Position numbers and translations under genes: made by a program. This document shows, piece after piece, positions 20,563 through 32,783 of a stretch of 64,000 nt of DNA. Source of the DNA: Asterella californica (taxonomy: Eukaryota > Streptophyta > Marchantiopsida > Marchantiales > Aytoniaceae). The stretch lies in contig JAYKYS010000001.1 in assembly GCA_036924285.1 (NCBI GenBank), positions 14,099,501-14,163,500 on the forward strand, written 5' to 3'. The notes below the pieces were generated by a model. The model was not told where the DNA came from, did not search any database, and worked only from the letters and a program-made list of their open reading frames with translations. The stretch's first letter is position 1; each line of letters opens with the position of its first letter.

Positions 20563-21200
20563 TTAATAAAGAAGGATACATTCAAAATCTAAGCATAGAA
20601 AATAACTACCATTTATTGTATTAAACCAAAATCTATTCATACAAGCTAAATCTTCAAATCGATAACTAGTCCAAATAAAGCTGTTCTAAAACAAAAAATT
20701 TCCACGAATTTAGGTGTTTAATGTTTTGAATTTAGTTTTTAAAGTTTTTTTTAAAAAGTTTTTATTAAGTTGTGTTTTTTTTGTTTTTTAGAGATAAAGA
20801 ATTCAAAATTCAAAATTTTCTATGATCTTTTGGATGTAAAATATTTTCAAGATTAAACAAATTCAAAATTATTTTTCTTTTTTTCTAAAAATTCTAAAAA
20901 GTCATCAAAATTACCAAAATTTGATATTTGTTTAGATCTATATTTTAAATTCAAAAAAATACTTATCATTTTATACATTAAAATTTGATCATCTAGTAAT
21001 CGCGCTAAACGATGTTTAGAATTAACAGTTAATTGATTTATACTAGTATTTCTAAAAAGAAAGATGAAATCATTTAAAATCTTCTCGTATTTTACTGAAA
21101 AGAGAAATATTATTTTCTTGATTTTGCATAAAAGTCATAAGAGAAGCCATATTTCCTAATTTTTTTAAAAAAATTCTAAAGTTTTTGATGTCCATTTGGA
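20563..21200 (-). pseudogene. ycf1: Plastid ycf1 (Tic214) C-terminal fragment
   Basis: The minus-strand reading includes LTVNSKHRLARLLDDQILMY, then KYRSKQISNFGNFDDFLEFL. Near the end it reads [16 protein letters not shown], the strongly conserved Ycf1 C-terminal signature ([14 protein letters not shown]). A TAA stop follows at 20563-20565. Frame changes and stops (e.g. after the KIREDFK block at about 21070) show it is not functional here. In plastids Ycf1/Tic214 is part of the inner-envelope import machinery; this is a nuclear relic. Confidence 0.8.
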
Positions 21201-21545
21201 GTAAGCTATATGTATGTTTCATTCCAACTCTTCATGGACATGTCGCACTCATTATACTCTTTACGATGGGTGTGATATTGCACGCACTCTTCTATCCTCC
21301 AACATCATAAGTACGTGTATTCTTTCCTCTCAGAACCTCTTGGCTCGTTGGAGGACACAATCTCGCTCTTTGGTACTTACGATGCCCACCAGTATGCCAA
21401 TACGGAGATATTCCATAACCATCACATCCTCGTGAATATCCTGTTAGTCAGTTAAACCATCCTCACCCTCAAGGTTTGAGGACTCATCATCTTCTCTCTG
21501 ACTTGAGAGAGATATAACATGACCATCATCAAAACCAACAGACAC
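21200..21545 (-). other. Probable internal remnant of a Gypsy element, minus strand
   Basis: It lies directly downstream (in element sense) of the minus-strand Gypsy LTR at 21546. Minus-strand readings are broken. The 73-codon plus ORF at 21214-21435 is not recognisable. Assignment is by position only. Confidence 0.35.
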
Positions 21546-22236
21546 AAAAAGGTAGAGTTATGCAACCCCGACATTGTAAACTCTCCGCGGTCCTATCAAT
21601 CAACTACCCCAAATCTCTCAACTTCCACGATAGTCATCGATCCATCTGTAACGTGTTGGATCTGTCTTTCACTCAAGGGTTACCTCTGATGTCTTTGAAG
21701 AAAGCACATGATTAACTTGAAGAGAAAAATGTTAAGTTCAATCCTTCACAAACCCATAAACTCATAAACTAAATTTCTCTATTTTAAAGATGTCTCTTAA
21801 GGTCTCACAGTTTAAAATCTCACACTCTCTCTATATTGCTCATATGTCATTACAACGATGTGAAAACAATGATGAGTAGCTCTTCCTTTATTTATCCTCT
21901 ATTTATACATACTAGATTTTTATTTTAGTAACCTTCGATAACCTTTACTATTTTTATCGAGTTTTTACTAAGATATTATCTAAAATAAAAGTATAATCAC
22001 ATGAGCTTCATGTCTTTTCACACGGACTTAATCCTTCAAAGTCAACAACTTCTAAAAGAATTCTAGAATATTCTCAAGAATTTCTTCTCTACACTAGAAA
22101 CCACTAAAAAGATGACATGTGAAATCTTTCTTGCTTTTAATGCGCACAAAGTCAATAACTTAAGTCTCACCATTAATATCAATTAAAAAAGGAGATAAGG
22201 AATACTTGATTTCTACTTTTTAAACAAAAACTTGGT
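21546..22236 (-). repeat. Gypsy LTR copy, minus strand (same family as 45041-45948)
   Basis: Reverse complement matches 45260-45948 over most of its length: 'agaagttgttgactttgaag', 'cccatgtgaaaa', 'taaatagagga', 'catcagaggt', 'ttgagagat..gggtagttgat' and the end 'gtttaca'. A TATA-like box (minus) lies at about 21901-21908. The 5' part of the LTR, about 220 bp, is missing at 22236, where Copia sequence resumes. Confidence 0.75.
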
Positions 22237-22310
22237 CACAATCATCGGTCATGGTACATCGTGCTAGGCTTGGTATCTAAGACTTTCACTTGTCCAACAA
22301 TAAGGAGGAG
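22236..22310 (+). pseudogene. Copia element 1 pol C-terminal tail and polypurine tract
   Basis: The plus frame reads VLGLVSKTFTCPT, matching the 'K-L-G-...-P-T' end of plant Copia polyproteins. A polypurine tract, aaggaggag (22302-22310), sits directly before the 3' LTR. It is the counterpart of the gag start at about 13370. Confidence 0.6.
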
Positions 22311-22732
22311 TGTTGGATTTTACTGTAACATAATGACTTAACTTATTTCAATCATCTGGCATGTGGACATGCTATCACGCAACATGTGGACTATATTGCT
22401 AATCACAAATATAGTCCGTAGCTTTCAGACATTCTTGTCCTTCATCATCACATTTTTACATTCTATCTTATCTCAGTGGTACCATTTGTAAATTGTTGCT
22501 TATTCAACAAGAGTCAAAATGACTTCTTCAAGTCAATCCATCGTGTTATTCTGTGTATGTGTTTCACTGCATAGATCACCTCACTGTATTTTTTTTCTTT
22601 TTAAATTATTATTAAACAGTTTTAAGTTAGAAAAAATATTTTTGATATATAAATTAATCAATAAACTCTTTTTGTAACAACTTTTTTATTTGTTTTTATT
22701 TGTTTTTTTATTTGTTTTTTATTTGCAGTTCA
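22311..22732 (+). repeat. 3' LTR of Copia element 1, with an AT-rich insertion
   Basis: Begins TGTTGGATTTT directly after the polypurine tract. It is homologous to 13018-13293 up to 'cctcactgtat' and again from 'tttgcagttca'. Between these lies a T-rich insertion of about 132 bp (22589-22720), with 'ttttatttgttt' repeated, that the 5' LTR lacks. Confidence 0.75.
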
Positions 22733-24073
22733 TTCTTAGAATCAGTGAAAAATCAGTGACAATTTACTTGAGAAGGTCTGTCATACACCTCTTCATGCTA
22801 TTATCAACTTCTCGTAATGATGCTCACTGTCTTCTTCTTCCAAATAAAGTTTATTTCAAAGAGTAAGCATATTATTTAGTACATTGAAAATAGTCGATTT
22901 GAGAATAGAAATTCCATCAATAATCAGCAACTGATATCAAGAAATAGATACTATCTCAATATCGATCATTTTTATAGTTATCTAGTTTGATAACTTTCTG
23001 AGTTATAGTTAACAAACCTAGTATCTATCTCAAATATAGTTATGAAGTTTGATATCTATCATCATAATAAATTATTGAGTTTGATATTTATCTCGTCTTA
23101 AATTTATCGACTCGAATATCTATCTTGTAATTTTGATTGATATAAGAGGATTTTTCCTGACATCAATTCTGATGGTTGATAGACTACTCTTAAAAGAACA
23201 AGACTCTAGATTATTGTTTCAGTCTATAGGCAAAATCAAATCACTATAACTTGTAATCGAAAAAGCATTCTATTTGAATAAACAGTTTAATTAATGTTGT
23301 TAATGTCTTTGTTTCTCAGTTTCTTGACAAAGTTTAATATAACGAGGGAAGACGGTATTAACATCAATAACTTAACGATATTGTCTATAATTGCGATTAT
23401 GTTATGATTAATTACATCCTTCTTCTTTTCTGTTTCTGAACCTATCTCATGCACGACTTGCAGCGATGTTCTGCTGATGTCACATGAGATATTCAAAGTA
23501 TTTTCCCGCTAATCTTTTTCATAGATTCAAATTTTAGAAGTAAATTTGAATTCGTTGACAGCTGTATGTCCCAATCGGTGATAAATTCATCATTAAACTT
23601 ATATTTTACTCCTATTTTCCGATTTTTCTTATAATATATAATATTTACAGATGTTTTAATATAACTTAATTTGCATTTCCACCTATCGTCTATGCATTCT
23701 CACTATTATACACAACATACAACGATACAAAGTTACTCCGCGGGTGGATTCGGATGCATATTGGGGGTGGTATTTCTTCGTTTTGGTCAGAAAACTGATT
23801 CTAGCTGCTTCCATTTCGGACTATCCTGATTTTACAGCATCCACGCGTGGCAAAGTCTAATCTCCTTTCTTTTCGACTGCGTCTATGATAATATATTGAG
23901 AAATTATCACGACGTCCTTTCATGGTAGCCACAAGTAACCCACATTTTTGTCTGCAGACATCTCCCGAGTCCCGGCGGTGATTTACGGCAGAAGAGGTAG
24001 AAAACATAAAATGTGTCAAAACTCTCTTACATGTTCCCTTGCATGCACTGCCTCTACTGCAGCTAGCTAGCGG
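22733..24073. other. Unassigned AT-rich stretch
   Basis: It contains loosely repeated 'gtttgatatctatc' words around 22980-23150. No gene was recognised; the minus ORF at 23287-23496 lacks motifs. Confidence 0.4.
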
Positions 24074-24240
24074 CTTTCTGAAGAAACCAACAAGCTAGCC
24101 CGGGCGACGTGGGGTCGAATCCTCCTGGCGGGGGGACTCATGCTGTGCAAGGGCAACAGCATACGGTTGCAAAAAGCCACACGGCGAAAAGAGGCCTAAA
24201 AACAAAACCAAACAAAAAAGAAACGACTTTCTGAAGAAAC
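24074..24240 (+). mobile_element. SINE with tRNA-like B box and target-site duplication
   Basis: Identical 14-bp direct repeats, ctttctgaagaaac, flank the element at 24074-24087 and 24227-24240 (17 bp with one mismatch if extended leftward). The body of about 136 bp contains gggtcgaatcc (24112-24122), close to the RNA polymerase III B box consensus GGTTCGANTCC. It ends in an A-rich tail (aaaacaaaaccaaacaaaaa). Duplications of this length and the A-rich tail are typical of LINE-mobilised SINEs. The A box is weak. Confidence 0.8.
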
Positions 24241-24249
24241 ACCAAACGG

Positions 24250-26218
24250 ACCAGACCACCTCCATAACTATCACTCAAGTTCGTATGCAGATGAGAGAGA
24301 TGAGTTCAGCAATCCTGACCCCACAATCCGTTGTTACAGTAAAAGTCTTCGAGCTTGGAGTCATTTCTCGTCTCATCTCATTGATGGGAGAGAGAAAGAT
24401 ATGTAACTCAGACAGGGATAGTGAAGTTTTTCCTTGGTCCTTGCGATTGAGACCTTTGGATGAAGTCAAACTTCGTAATCGAAAGGATGATATATCGCTT
24501 ACATGTATATACCACCTCTCAACGCATATACACTGTCGGTTCTTCTAGAGCGGTCTGTAATCTTTTTCAAAGCCTCTAAAACGAACCTCTGAATCTCAAC
24601 CTTAACCCAAAACCACCGAAGCGTAGCTCAAAGCAAGAGAAACTTCTCTTTGCTAACAAAAAGAGTTGCACCAGTATCACACGATTCAAACTCAAGTCCT
24701 AACAACATCCATGTACAAGCTCTTAGCTAAAGCTGGCTATCACAAGCTATATATAGCCAATTAGATCTCTAACGAACTCCAAAGGATGCAAATCGTAACG
24801 AAAGAACCTAAAGATCTATCTTAGAACTTCCTCCTTTCGTCAAACGGACTTCAGATCTCGATAGGGTCTTCTTCCCTGACTCCGTTGACCTCAAGGACTA
24901 TCAGATCCGACTCCCAACAGCCGAGATACCGCCGATTTTTTGTCACAGATGATCGAACTTTCCAAAACTCCTGCCTGCGACTTAAAACTGCACACACCGC
25001 TCAAACGGATCGCCTGATTTGATATCCGTCTTCTCTGATAGGTAGATATAGCTACCCTGAACCCAACGAGACTCCAAACAAGCCGTTTGGAGTTCCTCTT
25101 GCAAAACCGCACAAGAAATTAGGTCGCATGTTGTAAAAAATTGACGTAAATCGACTCCCTGCGGCTCAAAATCGCTCACCACACCCAAACCAACAATCCA
25201 ATCCACACATGATCTTCTCCTATATGCAGATAAAGACTCCTTGATCGCGTAGGTACCAAGAACGAAGAGCTTGGCTCACCGACCGCGAAGAACAACCCAA
25301 TCTCAAGTCGCATGCAAACAAAAATCTGACGTAAGCGTTTCTCTGCGAGCCAATTTCACTCAGAACTCTGAACCGCTCGATGAAACTTCATATCTTCTTC
25401 AATTTCTTGAAGAAGTCGGCGTTCTGATCACGATGGATTCAAGGACAGCAAGTTTGGACTCCGGAACGGTCCGGACGATCCAACTCTCTTTCATAAGTTA
25501 CTGAAGCCCCTCAAATCCTCTCCCTACACCTCAATTTCTCTCAGTACACACACCTTGATCCGCTGCTTCACGAACCGTCTTAACCAATGCGTAGCCTGCA
25601 CAGATCTGAACCAAACGACGCCTTGCACACTTGCATTGGACTTCCAAATCTCCCGAACTGTCCGTTGACAGGTCACAAGAACAAGCTAACCTCTTAAGCA
25701 GCCCCCTTATGTCAATCAAAGTACGTACAAGTTTTCTTCCATAATCAGGAAGCAGACCCCTTGCGTCCTTAGTATAGCGCATGGAGCTGCAAATACCCAA
25801 TCAGCAAAGTAAACTAAGGCTTAGCTTGATTTTCCCTTCTTTCGAGTCGCTTAACTTCTCCACTAAGCGTCCAAATGAAGTAGACAAGATGCCCATGAAA
25901 AGGTGACAATGAGCTCAACTTATCGATGCGATGAAAGTGAAGATCTGAAGTCGTGCCAAAAGCCCGTAAGTTGAGGCCTAGCTTGTTTTACCCATCTTTC
26001 GAGTCTTGTAACTTCTCCACTAGGAGTCCAAATGAAGTAGGCAAAGTGCCTACGAAGTGCTGACAAAGAGCTCTATCCACTGATGCGATGAAAATGGAGA
26101 TTCAAAATTGTGCCAAAAGCTCATAAGCTGGGGCCTAGCTTGCTTTTCCCATGAGTGTCTTTGGAACGACAAGCACCGAAATTTGATTTTCAGGTAGGAG
26201 CCGGTCCACAACACGACA
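24250..26218 (-). repeat. Minus-strand Gypsy-type LTR remnant
   Basis: On the minus strand it begins TGTCGTGTTGTGG at 26218. It has a 157-bp tandem repeat of the type common in large plant Gypsy LTRs, and a TATA-like box (gctatatatagc, about 24746-24757) followed by a leader-like region. The left boundary is uncertain. Its first 13 bases recur at 63088 on the plus strand. No coding domain was identified next to it. Confidence 0.5.
25817..26155. repeat. 157-bp tandem repeat, just over two copies
   Basis: 'aggc(t/c)tagcttg' recurs at 25817, 25974 and 26131, an exact period of 157 bp. The units share 'ttcgagtc...taacttctccacta', 'tccaaatgaagta' and 'gatgcgatgaaa'. It lies inside the LTR remnant. 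Confidence 0.85.
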
Positions 26219-26593
26219 ACGTGGAGAGACAGACTCACTCCTACCTCGTGCCGCACGTTTTGATTCCTCTTGTAAGGCCGTCTAGTCATCAACACGGAAT
26301 CTCTGCAGACGACCCGCCATCTCCCGATGTTCACTCTGTCACCTCGAGTATAACGGAAAAATCAACGAGGTAGTAAGAGGAACAATAACTACGTCCTCTC
26401 GTTCTGTTCCATGCCAACCTGTCGAGAGGTAGACGGAATGCTTGTCTCACCTCGTCACGAAGAGCACGAGATAACCGATGGAACAAATATGGACAAGGAA
26501 AAATAATCTCGAACAATCCTAGAATAGTGTTAGTGTGAGCTCTCAATCACTCCCATGACGCAAGAGGAACTCCGAGAAGAAGAGTTAACGATG

Positions 26594-26776
26594 TCATAAT
26601 GACTGCAAGTGTAGACCTCCGCTCTCGGTTAACTTGGAGATCCCATGTGTCCAATCATAGCTCTTGTGCATCTTTCCTACATGAGACTTTACCCCTTGCG
26701 AGATAAATAACTGATTGCACATCGGACATGATGTATCTCGGATCAGTCTTGATCTTATAGGAGAGAGAGTATCCAT
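26594..26776 (-). CDS. Small ORF with one C2H2-like zinc finger
   Basis: A 60-codon ATG frame reads SCPMCNQLFISQGVKSHVGK then MH, i.e. C-x2-C-x11-H-x4-H, close to a C2H2 finger. Such single fingers occur near the N-terminus of some non-LTR retrotransposon ORFs. No reverse transcriptase was found nearby, so this may be an isolated fragment. The frame has no clear continuation upstream or downstream. Confidence 0.3.
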   Translation of the reverse strand: MDTLSPIRSRLIRDTSCPMCNQLFISQGVKSHVGKMHKSYDWTHGISKLTESGGLHLQSL

Positions 26777-28548
26777 AGCTTAAAAAAGACAATATCTAAC
26801 CAAATGATACTCATAACAAGAACATCTAAAAAATACCTGCTCAAATAGAAAACTCTATCTCTAGGGATAAAAACACACTATATGTAGGAAAAAAACCTTC
26901 AAAAATCTCTCAAAAATCTTACATAGAAGATTCTGTAACCTTAAAAATATCCAAAAATATTTAATACTCATTCATTTCTTCACATAATTTACCAATTCTA
27001 GAACGAAAAGAAGCAAAAATGAAAAAACGAAAAAACATATCCAAACACTGTGAAAATTTCTGTGAAAATCCATCCTAATGCACTCCACCCTCTCAAAATG
27101 CACTCGTTCCCCTCCTCTCTCCTCTCCTCCCTGCAGGTAGCACCAAATCAACCACAGGAAAGCGCATTCGTCGTTTTTCATCTGTGAGAATCGACATCGG
27201 ACCCGAACATGATTGAAAGTTTCCAAGTGACAATATGTACGATCACTCATTGATCTTTTTCCAACCGGATGCACTCAAATCATGTACAACAACTGGTACA
27301 GTCGTTACTCTAACAAGGTTTCTCCATACTTTCGGTTCCGATTACAGTCACACTCGTTATATTCACAATTGCATTATAATCTCAAATCTCACGAGGGATG
27401 TTGTTTCTTTAACGACTCTACTTTTATGATAGTGCTTGATAATCACTATCATGTATTCTAATAAGAAATCTACAAGTAAGACGGAGAGAACATGAACGAA
27501 TCTATAATTCGTTCGAAATAATTTTTCATATATTTTGAACGAAAATGAAAATAAGTAAAATTTGGTTAGTTCATAATTGTAGATATATCTCATATAGATC
27601 TCGATTTCTTTGAAATATTTTAATTTATTATATGTAAGAATGGTTCGAACTGTTTGGTAGTAACTGCGTATAAATTTTGATTAAAATGGTTCTGTAAAAC
27701 AACTGAATACCTGAATAGTTCCCTACCGTTGCGCCAATCTATATAGCGCAAGTTTTAAAAAGTGATTTCTTTCGATAGTATCGCGCATGAATTGTAAGTC
27801 AACAAAATACTTCACGCAGGTATTATGTAATTATTCATGTATTTCACACAAATGCGTACAGTGAATCTTAAACGACTCTTAAATCTTTAGCGTACAATCT
27901 ATAACTGGAATTTAAATTTTCGTGTGCATTAATACCTTCCTTCTTCTTTTCGCACATGCACTCTTTGTAGTTCTTAATGTATCTCGTACAGCCTCCGTAT
28001 ATTTAAAAAATACATCACGCACAAAAAAGCACCAACATTTATACGCGATTTAAATTAGCATTACAGTAGTACCGTACTACCAGGGTCTATTAAATGATTA
28101 CTGGTGAAAGAATAAAATGTTTTACAGAAACTGAAAAAATGGAATTCTCGTAATTAAATTGTCTCATGTCTCGCCGTATGCTCTTTCCATTTTGGTGCAT
28201 GCCTGTTGATATGATTGACGAAGTACTGAGAGAGTGATCACTTTATTATCGGGTCTGGCACTCGGCCTGGCAAGTCCAGGTCGGTGGTTTAACCCGGCGG
28301 TGACTAGGGTTAGCTCGTGGGATCCGGTGTCGGTGGTGAACCCCGACCTTCTAGTCCTCGATGCGCGGTATTGCAGGAAATGGTGTAATCCGCGTAAGAG
28401 CAAACTTCTTCAGAAAACTAAAAACTGCTAAAACAAGAGAAAGGTAGCTCTTGGCTTATCTACTACTAAACAGTATAGTTGGACACAGTGACACTTTTCA
28501 GGAATCCGGCTTGTGTACACAGTTGTCAACCATCAATCTAGATGTCAA

Positions 28549-28637
28549 CGTGGGGAGCAATCCTTAGCTATGATTGCAAAACATTGAAAATCATCGTGGG
28601 GAGCAATCCTTAGCTATTAAAAGACATTGAAAATCAT
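28549..28637. repeat. 46-bp tandem repeat, two copies
   Basis: 'cgtggggagcaatccttagc' recurs at 28549 and 28595, each followed by 'acattgaaaatcat'. Confidence 0.85.
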
Positions 28638-30696
28638 AGTGGCTAGATATTTGGTTCAAATTCTGGTACAAGCTTTTGTCATAAACAGCTCCAAACCTTT
28701 TCCCTGACACCGAAAAACCTAGTCAGGATGCATTCAACTACGGTAACCGAACCATACTCAAAGAAAGAGGACCTTGGACCAAAAAACAGACCTAAGGCCT
28801 GCCTAAGGCCTCATACTTGGACTAAAGTCCCAGCCGTACATACTAGTTTATCAGTAGTTTATCAAATTTTCCTTTTTCGTGTTTGGAAAAATTATACGTT
28901 TCTCCATTCCAGGAACATGGGGTAAATGTTGTTATCGGAACCATAGCCTAAATTACTTGTCGTTGAACAATTAATGTTTGGAATGTTATATTAAGAAAAG
29001 TTAACAGTCATATAACACGCGTTAACATAAAAGACAAAGAGTTATGAAAAAAATAATACTTTTTATATTCTCTTTTACTTCATCAAAAATCAATAAATAA
29101 TATACCAAGTTTCAGCATAAAAGACAAATCTCTCTTGAAAACTATAAGATAATACCCAAGAAGAACTTCTATGAATCCATTGTTTTCTAAAATATTGTTT
29201 GCTCTAATTCTATTGAGAACCGACAAGTGTATTGGTACTTGTTATTACTAAACCTAGCTGCAGAGAACAAACTAGTCGTAATAAATTATGTGCGGCTGGG
29301 CCCTAACTCACCGCAGCTTCGGCTTTGATAAGGACTGGCCGAGATAGCAAACGAGGTTCTCATGGTAGAATAACAGGCCCAATTGCCAGCCTGTGCCTGA
29401 CGAAAGCCTTGCCTTTGATATCATCGTGTGTGTTGTTTGCGTACAACGTTGCATCAACAACAATGACAGTCCAAGATGCACCACGAGAAATTATAACACG
29501 CGACGCAATTTATAGCAAACGGATGGGAAGACCCAATCAAGAACCACGAGAAACACGAGGACATTGTATCACTTTTTTTCATGTGATTCATCACCAGGTC
29601 CTCACGATCGCTCTAATTATAGCTTGGATTATTGTGGATAAGAATCAGACTCGAAGAATCCTCAACGTAATAACACTGGAAAGGGAAGGATAAATGACGT
29701 GATGGTCCGGTCCACTCCTTATGCTTGTCAGGATGAAATCAAGAGATGGATGTCGACGAGTGCAGCTCGGAACCACAGAAGTAATGCTTATGAAGAGGCA
29801 CATGTCACTCCTCCAGCACCAACCTTACTTCCATATAGTTTGCAGTGAATTATATAATAGGCGGTATCATTCCTTCCATGAAGGTTGTGAAAGCCGGCAG
29901 AATCCACGCTTTGTCTCTTGGGTTCAGTATCTCAAGTAAGTATTATATGAACCTCAGAGAAGTAAGAAGTCCGGAACGACACTGTCACAGCAGAGAGCAC
30001 ACCTGCGCATGCCTCCTCTTAGCCGTCCTCCCGTCGGGTTCCTGTACTTGCATGTGTGTCATTACTTCGTTGTTTCTACCACGTCCAATGAAAGGATCGA
30101 ATAATGCACACAAATGAAGTAGATACATACAAGCAACTGGGTGGGGTATCCGAGAACATGAACGGAAAGGTGACGAAGAACCAAGAAAAGGTAAAGAATA
30201 ACAGTGAAGTGCGTTAGAACCTTTGTGAAAGGCTGTCCGAGGAAACGCAGGTGGAACAGTGATTTCAGAAAGTTATCAATGTACACTATCAACGAACGAT
30301 ATTCTCAGGTTAACGATAACTAGTGAACTCCTGTTTAACAGCTGTTTACTTGTCATACCCGAGGACGAACAGGGAACTATCTCGTACCCATTATGACAGA
30401 ATTATACGCCCTCATACCCCAATCTTGAATCTACTACATAACAACCTGCAGAAAGCCAGTCAAGGAACTGTAAAATGTTCCTTAATCATAGAGTGTTCAC
30501 GGCACACGACAAGATTCAAGGAACGCAATTATTAATTCCTGACACAATATAGCTTCAACTCATTCTATTCGCACATCATGGACAGAAGATAAAATTGAGG
30601 GTGAATTCAGCTCGAGTTACCGCTCAAGCCAAGAGGGTGACGTCAAGGGAGTGATTTTCAGAGCTCTCGATAGGTACCCGAGCTTTACTTCAAAAA

Positions 30697-30934
30697 ATGG
30701 AGGCGAACTTCAGTAACACAGCCGCGGCAGATACGAGGAAAGTAACGGACGACGTCCTCGCTCTGACCAACGGTTCAGCAAGCGACGGAGCCTGAGGGAG
30801 TGACGAGGGGCGCTCGCCTGATGCTGGAGGCCTTGGTGGCAAAAGTTTCCAAGGGCGATGCGATCGTTGCTGCAGTATGCGCAGGTGGGGAAATTGATCT
30901 GAAAATCGGAATCGCCGGGTATGAATTTGAGTGA
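30697..30934 (+). pseudogene. Frameshifted coding relic, unknown family
   Basis: An ATG at 30697 opens a 32-residue frame (MEANFSNTAAADTRKVTDDV...) that stops at 30795. An adjacent frame, 30797-30934, continues with well-formed sequence (LMLEALVAKVSKGDAIVAAV) for 45 residues. Composition is GC-rich compared with the flanks. A single frameshift would join the two. I do not recognise the protein. Confidence 0.25.
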
Positions 30935-32704
30935 TCGATCAGGTAAAGCAGCGAGAAAAGGTTTTCTAACGTTAATGCTCGTAGCAATCTTCAGGAAGGG
31001 AGAGAAGAGTTCAGAGAACTTTGTAGGCCAGTTTTCGCCATAGGAGGTCCACTGATTTCAGATAATATACAGTGAACCCTGTATAAATGTTACGAGTTGG
31101 GTAGTTAGATTATAACTTTTACAAACTTCAAGCTTATTCTTTAAATAAATAAATAAATATACATGCAACATCAGCTTCTCGCCGGGAAAGAAGATGACAC
31201 GCAAGGAAATAGAAAAGAAACTGCAGATGGGACTCGTCCTGATCACGGGGTGAGGAGTCAGAATTGGTTTGTAGGCGAGAGAAAATTTTCCGATTTGTAT
31301 TATCAGAATATGTGTATATGTGTAAATATAAGTTCTATACAAATTAATGTGAAAATTTGAGATTAAGGTAATTAATAAGTGGGAGAGCTTCATCTCCCAG
31401 TGTGAAGGTACAAGTTTGATCTTCTGCGCTTCGTGCAAAAGTGAGTTTTTCTCTCTTGACAAGAGTTTAACAATTTGAGCAATCATTCTCGCACCGAGTA
31501 CTCATGACAAAACAGAACCTGGCTGAAAACAAAGCCAAAAAATAAAAACTATTCACGTCAGTGAAAAATACAATAATCGCTCATTCATTCTGGTTACACG
31601 TGAACATACTCTACAGACCAAGGAAGCATTGATAATCGTCAGGTCCGGTACACGCGGATGCAACCTAAATGGTATGTATAATATACTTCGAACTACATGG
31701 ACATCTTTTGCACTCACGCATTCTTAGACCTTTAAAAGAGTAAGATATATTTGCACGAAATGTAAATCGTAACTGAACTTATAACATGTTCTTTGCTTCT
31801 TCGTCATTACTCATGGATTTCTGACGCAATAATTATGAGAGTACTATGCAAAGGTTAAAGTACATTGAAAAAAGTTGTTGAGTTGAAAAAAAAACATTCG
31901 ATCATTCGAGAACGTGGTTTAAAGGTTCGATTCAGCGAGTAAAGTGGATATGCTCGTTGCCAAACATGTACAGGATCCGCCAGTGTAGAAGAGAACAGCG
32001 ACAATGTCCTCTCAAAAGGAGAGAATGATGAGCGACCGTCATAGAAGTGAAAACTACCCTGATAAATGCTTGCTTTTGCCTGTAACAGCCACGTCCTTGT
32101 TGAGAAGAACCAGCGTAAGTTTGTCTCAACATAAGATGAGAGTCGCTTTCCATGCGTCTCTAAAAGAATTAGAGACAATAGAGCCCTCTTTTTTTTGTCG
32201 TGCAAAGAAGTTGCTTCCTGTTGATTCCCTTCTAATGTCGATACTTGGAGGACTTGTCCTGCAAAAAGGCAGATTGTTTCCTCCCACCGAAAGTGTGAAG
32301 TGAAGCTGCTGCTTCCCAACAATGCTGCAACAGAATAGTACGGCGAGTCAATATATATGCAACATGGACTTCTGGTCGAGGAGTAGAAGACAAACGTTTA
32401 CACTGTTCAGAAAATTATCATTAACAATTGGTTGAAAACAGGCTTCAAAACAATTGAATGCACAATACATTAGAAAACATGGAACAAACCGTAGACTTAC
32501 GGAAGAAAATGCAAGACCGATGTTTGACTGAAATACATTTAAGAAAAGAAGAGAAATAGTGATATTATTTCTAAATTTATGTTATTAAAATTGAAACCTA
32601 TATCTGAACTTAGTTCACTTGATAACACATGATCACTCCAGTCACAGAACCCATAAGCAAATTACATCAACTGAACCTTTCCCTGGTATAAACACCTCGT
32701 TCTT

Positions 32705-32760
32705 GAAATATTTTGTAGTTAATAAATTTAATGAAATATTTTGTAGTTAATAAATTTAAT
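32705..32760. repeat. Exact 28-bp tandem duplication
   Basis: The 28-bp unit starting gaaatattttgtagttaa occurs twice without a difference. Confidence 0.9.
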
Positions 32761-32783
32761 TTAACTTTCATTCATTTATCCTG

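Larger units (their letters stand above)
20218..21200 (-). other. Nuclear insertion of plastid DNA (NUPT): ycf1 3' end and rps15 5' part
   Basis: The minus strand carries the 3' end of ycf1, a very AT-rich spacer of about 200 bp, then the beginning of rps15. This order and orientation match the small single-copy region of land-plant plastomes. Base composition is much more AT-rich than the flanks. The right boundary, near 21200, is approximate. The left boundary is sharp, because rps15 reading breaks exactly where the endonuclease reading begins. Confidence 0.8.
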
